From positions 1,736,001-1,800,000 of the forward strand of contig NC_041689.1 in assembly GCF_900005765.1 (NCBI RefSeq): DNA of 64,000 nucleotides, read 5' to 3'. This DNA comes from Plasmodium relictum (lineage: Eukaryota; Apicomplexa; Aconoidasida; Haemosporida; Plasmodiidae). Positions 13,271 to 25,099 of the stretch are shown here, piece after piece (within the stretch, counting starts at the first letter, position 1; each line of letters opens with the position of its first letter). The position numbers and the translations under genes were made by a program. A model generated the notes under the pieces. That model made no database searches, was not told the DNA's origin, and was given only the letters and a program-made list of their open reading frames with translations.

Positions 13271-14353
13271 TTATAGTATATCTATATCGTGATAAAGTAA
13301 ATTTCTTTTTTTTACAATGTTAAGAGGGATTGCATAAACTGGATGCATTTCTTTTAAAGATAATTTTTTTTCTAATTGATTTAGATTATCTATTAAGCTT
13401 AGAGCTGCTAAACCAAAAAAAGTATGACATATGTCAGGTAGACAATCAGGATTGTCGCTTATACCACCATTATCTAAATCTTGGCATAGCAGAATATAAT
13501 TTTTTAATGCATTTTTATTAATCCATTTATATCTTTTTAAAACAATTAAAGAAGAAAAAATCCACCATGAGTAACAAGTGTCAGTTAATTTTTCAGCTCT
13601 ACCATTAAAACCACCATTACTTGTTTGCCTTAAGCTTAACCAATCAGCTACTTTTTTTTCATTTATCAAATACAATTTTTGTATTAAAAACAAGGTAGCC
13701 ACACAGCAAAATACACTAGCTGCATGAGGTTCATTACCACTTACCCATGAAAAACCATTTTCATTTAAATCATAATTACTTAGTAAGTATGATGATATTT
13801 TTTCAGTTGAAACTAAATTTAATTTATTTAGGATTGTCAAACAGCTAACTGCACTATAAACAAAACGAGTATCAACCTCTCCCCACATATCCCCTTTAAA
13901 TGAGCCATCATCATTGCTTAAAGTCAAAATATAGTGACAAGTATTTTCTCTTATAGTTTTTTTATTATTTAAATAACCATCACAATCATTAGAATTGTAG
14001 CTATCATTTCTCAATTCATTTTTTTCATTTTCTAAGTGAATATTAAAGTTATCAAATGAATAATTTAATAAAAGAAGAGATAATATAGCATAATGTGTTG
14101 AAACAATATGAGAATCATGTTTTATGTTATTACCGAAACCACCATCTGAATTTTGACATTTTAAAATAAAATCAATGAATTCTTCTTTTTTATCTATCTT
14201 ATATGATAATATTTTACATGAACAAATAAAATAAAAAACCCCACACATCTTTAAGGTTTCGTTAAATATGAGTTCTTCTGCATCAGATACAGTAGTATAT
14301 GCATTCAAATACTTTATGTGCTTTTCACGTACAAACTCTATTTCGTTACACAT
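13271..14353 (-). CDS. Rab geranylgeranyltransferase (type II) beta subunit
   Basis: This is a single-exon gene of 360 residues, close to the usual 330-350 of the family and with few low-complexity inserts. It catalyses transfer of geranylgeranyl groups to Rab C-terminal cysteines, together with an alpha subunit and Rab escort protein. The prenyltransferase repeats are visible as G-G-F-G (71-74), D-G-S-F (149-152), G-G-F-N (247-250) and G-G-I-S (296-299). The zinc ligands are D258, C260 and H310. The segment E-K-L-T-D-T-C-Y-S-W-W (254-264) has C-Y-S-W-W, which is typical of the Rab enzyme. Type I and farnesyl enzymes have other residues there. The first 35 residues and a 20-30 residue insert near 105-130 are parasite-specific. 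It is convergent with SAC3 and divergent from EF-G. Confidence 0.93.
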   Translation of the reverse strand: MCNEIEFVREKHIKYLNAYTTVSDAEELIFNETLKMCGVFYFICSCKILSYKIDKKEEFIDFILKCQNSDGGFGNNIKHDSHIVSTHYAILSLLLLNYSFDNFNIHLENEKNELRNDSYNSNDCDGYLNNKKTIRENTCHYILTLSNDDGSFKGDMWGEVDTRFVYSAVSCLTILNKLNLVSTEKISSYLLSNYDLNENGFSWVSGNEPHAASVFCCVATLFLIQKLYLINEKKVADWLSLRQTSNGGFNGRAEKLTDTCYSWWIFSSLIVLKRYKWINKNALKNYILLCQDLDNGGISDNPDCLPDICHTFFGLAALSLIDNLNQLEKKLSLKEMHPVYAIPLNIVKKRNLLYHDIDIL

Positions 14354-16060
14354 ATCTCAAAAATATGTATATTAGAATTCTATTTAAAAAAAAAAAGTAA
14401 AATAAACAAAAAAGTGGATAATTATTTAGTAAAAAGAAAATTGAAATAAGCCATATATGGAAGTGGAATAAATTAAATATACCAAAAACAAAAAAAAAAA
14501 ATAATAAACATATAAAATGAAAATGTAAAAGTTTGATTCCAAAGTTATTAAATATTAATTTAACAAGTTAAAATTAAGCATAATTAAAGAAATCACCATA
14601 AAAAAACTATAAATATTATATTTTAGAATATTTTAATATTTTTTTTTTTTAAAACTTTTGTTATTGCAAGATAAAGAAGGATATTTCATAATTGATTAAT
14701 AAAAGTTAAATTAGTTGTATTAGAATATTATGTTATTTAATATTTCCATTTTTTTTTAAAAATTAAAAATATGTAATTAAAAAAAAAAATAAAAGAGATA
14801 AAAATAGCAAAAGTGATACCAAATTTTCAGATGTAATTTGAAATACATAAAAAATTTTTTTTGTTAAGAATTAAATTCAAAAAATAAAAATGGATTATTG
14901 AATTAATACAAAAAAAATTAAGCATATTATTATAATTTCAATCTCACAAAATATATAAAAGAAAAACTATATATAAAAAAACTTTTTGTGCCATATAAAT
15001 AATTAAACAATAATTTAAGGAAAAAATATAATTTAATAATTTATATTTTTTAAAGTATAAAATATTGGAATTATAAAAAATTTATTATATTTTTGATATC
15101 TATTTATATGTAAGCTATCTCATCGATAATTGATATCAATAATACAGTTTGAAAAATAATTTCATGATTAAAGGGTAATACTAAAATATATTTTTAAATT
15201 TTAAGGCATATATATATTTATTTATTCGTTTTGTCATTTAGGATTACATTTTGATAAAAATTTAGATAATGTAGAAAGGTAAGATAAGCAATTAAAGAAA
15301 AAATAATAAGTCTAAAATGAAAATATATAAGATGAATATTTTAAAGAAATCGAATTAATATACTTATTCACATCTACATGATAATATAATGTAGTACATT
15401 ATCATATTAATTGTAAATATATAAATAAAAATAAAAAAAATGGTTTATCCATTGGCATATATACAATAATAATAATAATCTACATTTTAGATAAATGCAA
15501 ATATAAACGTTATTACTTTTAAAGTATTAAATTTACGTTTATCTATCCACTAAAGTTCAAAGTAAATTTTTTTATTTTTCTAAATACATGAAATTATTTA
15601 ATAAATAGCCTAAAGGAATAGTAAAACATATTATGTAAAATAAAAAATGTGAGAATATTGAATTATCATGGCATTTTCAATTTAGTAATGTAGATCAATT
15701 TTATATTAAAAATAATAATAAAGTAAAAAATATATAAAACTATTGTACATAAAAGAGTTTTACAAAACTGTGTAATTTTGATAAGTTCTAAATCGTTCAT
15801 CTAATAAATAAAAAGAGGATTCTTTTTTTTTTTTTTTTTAAATACATAATGCTATTGTCCATGAAAAATATTTGCTTATGTAAAGTTTTATAGTGATCAT
15901 ATTAAGTTTATAAAAATTAATGTGATTTTGTTTCATAATTCAATTAAAGGACTTATAATACTTTAATACATTTTTCTGTTTTCACTTTTTCTATATATTT
16001 CCTTCTATAAATTGCTAATAATTTCTCTGTTTTTGATTTTCCTCTTTACATGAATACAAA

Positions 16061-16121
<61 letters not shown>

Positions 16122-17033
16122 ATCAACACATAACATATTTAAAATTAAATCCAAGAAAATTTTCATATATCAAATAGATACTTGTTTCAACAGGTATCCC
16201 AATGAAATTAGAAATTTTCTTTTTTTTTTTTTTATACTAAATTTAACATATATATATTATAATACATTTAATTTTTTTTGGTTAATATTTTTATTCATCA
16301 TACAATTTAAATATATATTTTGAGATTAAGTATTTCGGACTTTATTATTTTTTTCATACATAAAACAACACACTTTTATTTATTTTTTTTTCTAAAAATT
16401 TAAATTTATAATTTTTTTTTTTTTTTAATTTTTGCTTTTTTAATTAAATACTATATTTTTGTATATTTATAAGAAAAAAAAAAAGTTTTTCCTTAAATGC
16501 TCAGAAATCATACAAATATATGATTACTTTTTAAAACAAAAATGCTTTAGTAACTGGAAATAACTTAAAAATTTAGCTATTTTCATTAAAACAAAAGGGA
16601 AAAAAAAAAAAAGCAATACATATATATTTTTAGAAGATAAAATATTATAACAATTTTTATAACATATGCTTATAGCTTTAATTTTTTATAAAATAGAAAA
16701 AAATTGTTATATATTAATTATTTAATACATATATTAGTGAATGAACTAAAAAAAAAGCATTTTATATATTTTCTCAAAAACTAATTAAATACATATACTA
16801 TTTATAGAATAAACTTTTTTTTATTTGTTTATATAGAATTACTGGCATATTTTTTTTTATAGTTCTACTATTTTTAAATTCATTATTTATTTTAATACTA
16901 AAAATAAGAAAAAATCACTAGATCAAAAAAAAAAAAAATATATAAAAAAAAAATAAATAAAAAAAAGATAAAATAAAATAAAAGAAAAAAATAGAATAAA
17001 AAAAAAAAAAAATGAAAAGACGAAAAAACAGAA
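14354..17033. promoter_or_regulatory. Long divergent intergenic region, presumed promoters
   Basis: About 2.7 kb separate the divergent RabGGTase and EF-G genes. The region holds A/T homopolymers, a TA microsatellite of about 56 bp at 16062-16117, and a very A-rich leader just before the EF-G start. No open frame of note and no RNA gene were recognised. Confidence 0.5.
16062..16117. repeat. TA dinucleotide microsatellite
   Basis: About 56 bases of uninterrupted TA lie in the shared upstream region of RabGGTase and EF-G. Confidence 0.95.
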
Positions 17034-17065
17034 ATGATAAAATTATTTTTATCAAAAAGAAGTAA
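17012..17065 (+). promoter_or_regulatory. Overlapping upstream ORF before EF-G
   Basis: An ATG at 17012 opens a 17-codon frame that ends at a TAA at 17063-17065, past the EF-G start at 17034 and in another frame. If the mRNA leader includes it, ribosomes starting there would bypass the EF-G ATG. Whether it lies in the transcript is unknown. Confidence 0.4.
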
Positions 17066-19875
17066 AATTTCAACAATATTTCTTTTGTTGCTTTTATTAG
17101 TTGTATTTAAGGTTACAAATGCGTTAAATAATTGGAAGAAAAATTTGGTGTATCATAAATCAAAACATATAAGAAGGAAAAGAAAACCCCAATTATTTAT
17201 TGTAAATGGAAGTTATAAGCACGAATGTATGTTCGAAAAAAGGGAAAAAATAAAAAATAAAATAAATTTATTCCGTTTAAATTTAAATAATTGTTCAAAT
17301 AAAAATGTAGAATTAGAAAATTATAGAAATATAGGGATCATAGCTCACATTGATGCAGGAAAAACAACAACAACAGAAAGAATACTATATTATACAAATG
17401 TAATAAAAAAAATTGGAGAAGTTCATGAAGGTTTATCAACTATGGATTATTTAGAAATAGAAAAAGAAAAGGGGATTACTATTAATGCAGCAGTTACTAC
17501 TTGTTATTGGAATGGCAGTGAAAAAAATTTAGAAAATTTTCGAATAAATATTATTGATACACCAGGACACGTAGATTTTACTGCTGAAGTAGAGAAAAGC
17601 TTACGGGTTTTAGATGGGGGAATTGTTGTTTTTGATAGTAGTGAAGGTGTTGAATCACAATCAGAAACTGTCTGGAAACAAGCCAATAGGTACAATATCA
17701 GTAGAATAATATTTTTAAACAAATTAGATAAAGTTGGAGCTAATTTTGAATCTTGTATTGATGAAATAAAAAGAAAATTAAATAAAAATATTTTAATTCT
17801 TTATGTTCCTGTTTTTGAAATGAGCAACTTTATTAGCACTATTGATATTTTAAAAGAAAAAATTATTGTATATAAAAATTCTCATGATTTTATTTTAGAA
17901 GACATTCCTAAAAGTCATTATAATTTATTCCTGAAATATAAAAATATTTTATATGAGCAATTGGCTGAAAAATTTAATACATTTCTTGATAATTATTTAA
18001 ATGATAAAGTTATGAATGTTGAAGAAATTGAATATTATATTAGAAAATTAGTAGTTGAAGAAAAATATAATGTAGTCATATGTGGTTCAGCTTTAAAAAA
18101 CAAAAACATACATATGCTATTAGATTTAGTAGTCAAATATTTACCTTCTCCTATTGATTCGATAAAAAATTACAAAAATCAAATAATATATATTCACGAT
18201 GTAAATAAAAGAGGAGAAAAGCTATTATCTGAAAATTTTTCTAATGATAAGATAAAAAAGGGAACAAAAACATATGCAAAGGAAATAAGTAACTCGTATT
18301 TGAATGAAAGTGGAAATGACAATTCAGATGAAAAGAAAGAAAAAGAAAAATGGGAATATTCAAATAGTAGAGAAGATATAGGTATAGAAAAAGAAAGCAC
18401 AAATAAAGAAAATGAAACAAATAATTTTCATGAAAAAAAGGATATGAAAAAAAAAAGTAAAGATTCAGATTTTAATAATGAAAAAAATGAAAAAACTCTC
18501 ATAAATAATTTAGAAAATAAAGTTAAGGAAGAAATAAATTATAGTAATTTTATATCAGAGGAATTAAATGCATTAAATATAAAAAATTATAAGAGAAAAT
18601 TCATTGGATTAATATATAAAATTATGAATGATCAACATTTAGGAAATATTAATTATGTTAGAGTATATGAAGGACAAATAAATAAAGGTGATTTTATTTA
18701 TAACAATAGAACTAAAAAAAGTGAAAAAGTGGCTAAAATATTTTTTATACATTCTAGTGAACGGTATGAATTAGAAAATGCAAAAGCTGGTGATATCGTT
18801 GCAATTGTTGGATTAAAGGATACACAAATTGGTGATACCTTAAGTAATATTTATTTAAGGGCAGAATTAAAAAAAATTAAAGACATACCACCTATTATTA
18901 GTTTTTATATATATAATAAAAATAAAAATGAATATGAAAAGTTAATTAATGCATTAATTAAAATTAAAAAAGAAGATCACTCTTTTTTTTATCACATAAA
19001 TCAAGATACAAAGGATTTACTTATAAGTGGAGTTGGAGAATTACATTTACAAATTATAATTAATAAAATTCAAAAAGATTTTAATATTCCTATAATTTAT
19101 GGAAAACCTCAAATTTCTTATAAAGAAACATTTGTTCAAACTGTTCAAGCTAGAGGGAAATATATTAAACAATCAGGTGGAAGAGGACAATACGGTGATG
19201 TGTATATAAAAATTGAACCTATGTATAATTATTCTGATGAAGAAGAAAAAGAAGAAAACGTAAGAAATGAAAATAGAGAAGAAGAAAAAGAGGATGAAAA
19301 TTCTACAAATAGTTCAGATATTAATACTATGAATATCAATACATCAGAAGTAAATAATAATATTATTATAAAAAATGAAATTACTTGCGGAGCTATACCA
19401 TCTGCTTATTTTGATGCAATATATACTGGAATAAGAGAACAGTGTAACTTAGGTGTTATTTTTAATTCTCCTTTAATAAATATTATTGTTACTATTGTAG
19501 ATGGATCATTTCATCCTGTTGATAGTAATGAACATGCATTTAAATTAGCAGCAGGGCTAGCTATTAAGGAAGCAGCAAAAAAAACAACTATTAGATTAAT
19601 GGAACCAATAATGAATGTAATAAAAAATATATATATATATATATATTTATTTATTTATATATTTTAAAAATATTATATATATTTATTTATTTATATATTT
19701 TAAAAATATTATATATATTTATTAATTTATAAATTTATATTTTTGTAGTTAAATGTTACAGTACCAACAGAATACTTAGGAGATGTAATTAGCGATTTAG
19801 TAAAAAAAAGGGGGAAAATACAACATATAAACGAAAGTAAAAAAATAATTATTGAAATTAATAATAATATTTTTA

Positions 19876-19917
<42 letters not shown>

Positions 19918-20281
19918 CATTTAAATTTAGGTGATGAATATACAAAAGAAATAAATGCTAGAGTTCCAATGGCCTCTATTTTATCGTATGTTAGTGACTT
20001 AAGGAAAATAACAAAAGGAAGAGGTTATTATTATTATATTTAAAATTTTTTAATTATTATTTTTATTAAAATTAAAAAAAAAAGAATAAATAAATATTTC
20101 ATAATGTATTATAAGTAGTAACATGCTATCTTTTGAAATGAAATAATAATTGTTTTATATTAAAATTATAATGTTTTCTTTTTTTTTTTTTTTATTATTA
20201 GGTAATTATACTATGACTCTTCATAAATATTTATTAGTTCCAGAATACATTCAGGAGCAAATTTTACAAAAGAAAGATTAA
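17034..20281 (+). CDS. EF-G: Elongation factor G, apicoplast-targeted, four exons
   Basis: Exons are 17034-19616, 19749-19836, 19931-20023 and 20202-20281, with matching phases, giving 947 residues. It is a translocation GTPase of bacterial type. GTPase motifs are A-H-I-D-A-G-K-T (104-111), K-G-I-T-I (146-150), D-T-P-G-H (175-179), N-K-L-D (229-232) and a G-S-A segment near 356. Domain IV/V features appear late: G-G-R-G-Q-Y-G-D in exon 1, E-Y-L-G-D-V-I-S-D-L in exon 2, and N-A-R-V-P-M and the end of domain V in exons 3-4. The N terminus has a hydrophobic signal-like stretch (about 14-29) followed by a basic region, the bipartite pattern of apicoplast import. Low-complexity inserts near 393-520 and 730-780 explain the length over the usual 700. 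Three small introns sit at the 3' end, two with long TA runs. Confidence 0.93.
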
Positions 20282-21004
20282 TTAATTTTTATTTTATTAA
20301 ATTCATAATTGATTCAATAAATATTTTATACAAAAATTTTTGCTATTTTGAATTAAAAATTTATATAAAAATAAGAATATTAATTTATTTTTATTTTGTT
20401 CTTAAATATTTGTCTTACTCTTTTTTTGTATTTCATAAAATGTTAAATTTATAAGAAAAATTAAAAAAAAAATAAAAAAAAATAAACATAAAGCCATATA
20501 AAATTGTATAATAAAAAATTATACTGAAAAAAAAAAAAATGTTATAATTTTTAATTTTTAATTTTTAATTTTTTTTTAAATTTTATTATATTTTATTTTT
20601 AATTTACCATTAGTTGTAGATAATATGCTTTGAATATTTTGAATTATATTTATTTTAAATTTTAAAAATTTCATTTTTAAATTTATAAAGATTGCATTTG
20701 TTTTTGAGAGAAAATAATAACAATTATATATTATCATTTTTAAAAGTGCTTTATATAGCAACCTTATAAAAATATATTAAAAATTATTATTCTTTAATAA
20801 TTGTATCGTAGAAAATTTGTCGTTATATATATACATATATATTAATTTTATAATAGTACTTTTAAAAAAGTAACATTTAATATTTTGATTATAGTAATTT
20901 ATCTTATGCTTTTTTTAGCATTGTTTATATAGTATATTTATAATATGCCTTTAAAAATAAATTATTTTTAACAATTAATTTTTTTATCCTCCTTATTTAA
21001 TCCA
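20282..21004. other. Convergent intergenic region
   Basis: About 720 bp of AT-rich spacer lie between EF-G and the next, oppositely directed gene. A minus-strand open frame at 20576-20761 is short and low complexity. I do not support it as a gene. Confidence 0.55.
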
Positions 21005-21910
21005 TTATAAAGTATTTCTATTTTCATACATTTCATTCATATAATTTAGAATGTATATATAATTGTCTATAACACTATATATTTTTTTTTTATCTTCATC
21101 TTTTATATTTTTTGTTGTATAATAATATTTTATTTTTTTTATATTATCTAAAAATACATGATAATAAAAATCATCAGTTTTAAAATACATAAAAACTTTT
21201 GATAATATATGATAAGAAAACAAGTTAAATTTATTTACTGCAAGAGAATATTGAATAATTCTATTTGTTCTAATACATTCAAATAAGATATCTTGTAAAA
21301 CATCTTTTCTTAACTTAGTATTTTTATTTATTTTATTATAAATAACTAATTCATTTTCATATAAATTTTTATCATTAATATATGATTTTAATGTTTCATC
21401 TATCTTAGGATTATCAAAAAATTCCATATATTTTGAGATATGTATATTAAAAAAATTTTCAAAATCTTTTGAATTTTCGTATATAAATGAGCATACTTCT
21501 TTATTTTGAACTTCAGAAGTATATATTTCAACATTCTTAATGTAATTATGAGAGGCTAAACAAGCTTTTATCAATAAAGAAATATTTAAAGAGATATCTT
21601 TTTCTCGATCTGTATCAAAAATAGTTAAATGCGACAACGTATATATATACTGTTTTAATTTATTTTCATTTTCTTCATCAGTTTTTATGGGGGAAGTTTC
21701 TATTGTTTTATTTTGCTGTGCTGCATTTTTATTCAAAAATATTGCTTGATTTGAAAAATACTCATGATTAGGAATGCTCTTATTTATATGTTTTTTATTA
21801 TAACTAACATTAATTCCATTTAAAATATTAATGAACAATACTTTTTTGCCATTGCACATACATAGAAAAAAATAAAATATTAAGAAAAAAATGTAAAAGC
21901 TCAATTCCAT
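21005..21910 (-). CDS. Putative secreted protein of unknown function
   Basis: This is a single-exon frame of 301 residues. The first 21 residues form a strong signal peptide (hydrophobic, F/Y/L-rich, ending C-M-C-N-G), so the product should enter the secretory pathway. No second membrane segment is visible. The mature part is less repetitive than most neighbours and looks largely helical (many L/I/Y/K), with cysteines near 115 and 140. The basic N/K-rich stretch after the signal could be an apicoplast transit peptide, but the sequence does not prove this. I do not recognise the family. It converges on EF-G and shares its strand with the MYND and MTR4 genes. Confidence 0.75.
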   Translation of the reverse strand: MELSFYIFFLIFYFFLCMCNGKKVLFINILNGINVSYNKKHINKSIPNHEYFSNQAIFLNKNAAQQNKTIETSPIKTDEENENKLKQYIYTLSHLTIFDTDREKDISLNISLLIKACLASHNYIKNVEIYTSEVQNKEVCSFIYENSKDFENFFNIHISKYMEFFDNPKIDETLKSYINDKNLYENELVIYNKINKNTKLRKDVLQDILFECIRTNRIIQYSLAVNKFNLFSYHILSKVFMYFKTDDFYYHVFLDNIKKIKYYYTTKNIKDEDKKKIYSVIDNYIYILNYMNEMYENRNTL

Positions 21911-22893
21911 TTTTAATAACTGATATTATGTAATATTTTAATAATAAAAAGAAAATTTTCTAAACATTACATATGTATTTTTTAAAGATATAAAGAAATA
22001 CTATTTTTTTTTTTAAAAAAAAAAACATATATATGATTACATACAAAAACTATATAAAAATATATTTTTTTTTGTTATTGCACACTTTTTATTTTATTTT
22101 ATTTTATTTTATTTTTTAATTTATTTTTTTAGATGAAGTTCACTAATATTTAAAAATTTGTTTTAAACTATTTATATTACACTACAACAATTAATATAAT
22201 TAAATTAGCTTATTAATATTTTACAAAAAAAAACTTGTAATAGTGAAAAATGTTATCTATTTTTAATCTGCAAAAATTGTTACAGTATTTTTATAATTCA
22301 TCATTAAAGAAGCTAGAAAAAAAAAAAAAAAATTTGTTCTATATAAAACATTAAAGAGAAATTTTCTATTATATTACACTACCAAAAAAAGATTTTTATT
22401 TTTTTTTTTTTCATTCTTATAAAAAAGAAAAATTTTGTCAAAATCTTTATAAACTTATTTTTTTAGTTTTAGTTTTTTCTTTTTTTTTTAATTAAATAAA
22501 TTTAGATAATCTAAAATGATTGTTATGTTTATATGAAAACTGTGACATTCAAATAGTAGTGTTTTTTAATTTGGAATTTTTTTAAAATTGTCATTTGTTA
22601 AGATTTTAGGATAACTTGTAAAGTAAAAAAGGCTCATCAGAATTTATTTTTTCAGTGTTTAATTTATTTTATTTTATTTTATTTTATTTTTTTGTTTATA
22701 AATCTTTTTTTTCATGCGAATACATAAATATGTATATATATGAAATTATAAGTATTTACAATATGGTTTATCATTTAATATTTTCTATTTGCTGTATATA
22801 AAGAGATATATCATTTTTATTATTATTTTTTTGTGTCAAAATAACTTGTTAAAAAAAAGAGATATTTCATATTATATAAAAAAAAAAAATTTT
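21911..22893. other. Intergenic region
   Basis: This lies between two minus-strand genes: 3' end of the MYND gene and 5' region of the secreted protein gene. It holds TTTTA-type repeats at about 22092-22115 and 22665-22690. No gene was recognised. Confidence 0.55.
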
Positions 22894-23982
22894 TTATGAA
22901 CATATTCTTTTGTGAAAGACGAAATCATTTTTTTGACATTCTACTGAACAGTAATACACCTTTTTACATTTCCCACATCTTTTTAAGTTCTTTTCCTTTA
23001 AAAAAAAAAAAAGAAAGAAAGAAAAAAAGGACATAATAATGTAATATAAAAATAAAATAGTGAAAATATATATATATATATATATTTTTGTATTTTAGAA
23101 ATACTGATTTTTTACATTAGAGGAAATATAGGCATACCTTATAGCAATGCTCACATGCATTAGTTTTTGTATTTGGCATACTAACATTATCTCCATCTTT
23201 TTTTGATTTCATTTGACTTAACAAATCTTGCATAGCTTGTGCTTGATCCCATCTTTTATTATATAAAAAAAAAAAAAGAAATTTTTATATAATTAAGTTT
23301 CATAAATAAAGATAACTAAAATATATATTTTTTTTTTTTTTTTGTTTTTCTATGTATTTTTATTTAATAAAAATTTTAATTTTTCAAAATATGCTTCCTT
23401 ATAATTAAGACAAAATGTTTAAAGAATAAATTTGTACCTGTTTGCACTTTTTGGTGGATTTTTTAAAAATTCTTCATATTCTTTTATAGTAAAATCGCAT
23501 CTTTTGAAATCTTCATTATCATATGTTTTTGATAAAAAAGCATCTCCGTATATATCAGTGTTACATATTCTTGATGCTCTACTATTATAAGGTAATTGTT
23601 TTATTCTTCCTACATCATCAATATAACAATTAACAGCAAAATAATTATTTTCTTCTGTTGGCAATGTTAATGGTATTATTTGATATGTCTGAGACGTTTC
23701 AATTGCATTATTTATTATATCTGGTGATATTTTATTTAAATCCTCTTTCTCTTTTTTTTCTTTATTATCTTTATTGTTTTCTAATTTTTCTTTTATCGTT
23801 TCTTTTAATTCATTTTTCCCCTTTTCATCAAAAATTATTCTTCTAAAGTAAGAAGCTAAAGTATTTTGAAATTTTTCTTCACTTCCTTTAAAACTTAGTT
23901 CTTTTACTTCATTATTTATATCACAGCTTATGAGAACATACTTAAAATCACTGTGAACAGATTTTAAAATATTTTCTGCCAT
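22894..23982 (-). CDS. MYND-type zinc finger protein, three exons
   Basis: Exons on the minus strand are 23982-23438, 23252-23138 and 22995-22894. The joins keep the frame (the first splits an Arg codon) and give 253 residues. The C-terminal 40 residues are a complete MYND finger: C215-x2-C218, C227-x2-C230, Y-Y-C236-x3-C240, H248 and C252. MYND fingers bind peptides, often proline-rich, and act in protein complexes. The N-terminal 180 residues, with a charged Lys/Glu stretch at about 65-85, belong to no family I can name. The last two exons were found from the sequence because they are very short. A longer protein truncated at exon 1 would lack the finger. Confidence 0.88.
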
Positions 23983-25099
23983 TTTAAAGTTAAGAGATTA
24001 CATAAATTTTATATTAAACAAATACATACACATGTATCAGAATCTCAATACAAAAAGCATATTCAATTAAATTTTAAAATATATATGTCGGTGTCTATAA
24101 TTTTATTAATCAAAAAAAAAATTAATGCACAAATGTTTTAATTATTGTGATTTAAGTTACTCTTAAAAAAAAAGAAAAAAGCAAATTTAAATTTAAGGGA
24201 AAAAAAAAAAAAAGATTTTTTTTATATAGTTAAAAAAAAAAAAAGATATGAATAATTTTTAATTTTAAAAATATTATACTTTAATTAGTAAAGAAATATT
24301 CTTTTAATGAAAAATAAAAAAAAAAAAAAAAAAATATATAAAAGGATATGTAAGTTTTTGTGAAACTGAAAAAGGTATTTAAATGTAAATAAAAAAAAAA
24401 AAAAGAGTTCGATATTTTTAAAAAAAAATTATTGCTACATTTTATTTTAATTTTTTTTTTCTTTTTTAATATAAAGATATATATATTTTAAAAAATTTGA
24501 AATAAGATTAACATATACTTTTTAATGCTTTTATAATTGCTTGAGGGAATTTTTCATTTTAAGAGTTTTTAAAAATAACTATTATGTAATTTAATTAATA
24601 TGCATTTGTTATATTAAATAATACATCATGATCAACTGTTGATAAAAATATATTTACTCTCTTGTTTTCTTTTTAACACGTAATTTTTTAAATTTAAAAA
24701 ATTGGCAAAACAGATATTACTTCTATATTCAGTAAATACTAAAATAATTTATATTATAATATTTATGTTTCTTTTTTATGCTTTGATTATAATAAATTAT
24801 AATTTTTAATTATGTAAATATGTAAAGAGGTATATAATAAAAAAAAAAAAAAAAAAAAAATTCGTATATAACGAAAAATATGACATTTCAATTATAATTT
24901 TTTTTTTTTTTCTAAATAGATACTAATATAATATTATGTATTTTAAATTTTATTAAATTTTAAAAATTAAAATAGCAATAAATAATTTTAAAAACTTAAA
25001 AAATTTGGAATATGCTATATATTTAAATACATACACATATATATATATATATATTAAAAACAATTAAAATAATACGAAAAAGAAAAACAAATTTATAAG
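23983..25099. other. Intergenic region between two minus-strand genes
   Basis: About 1.1 kb: 3' flank of MTR4 and 5' flank of the MYND gene. It is rich in A homopolymers (for example 24315-24334 and 24838-24860) and holds a short TA run near 25038-25054. No gene or RNA was recognised. Confidence 0.55.
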
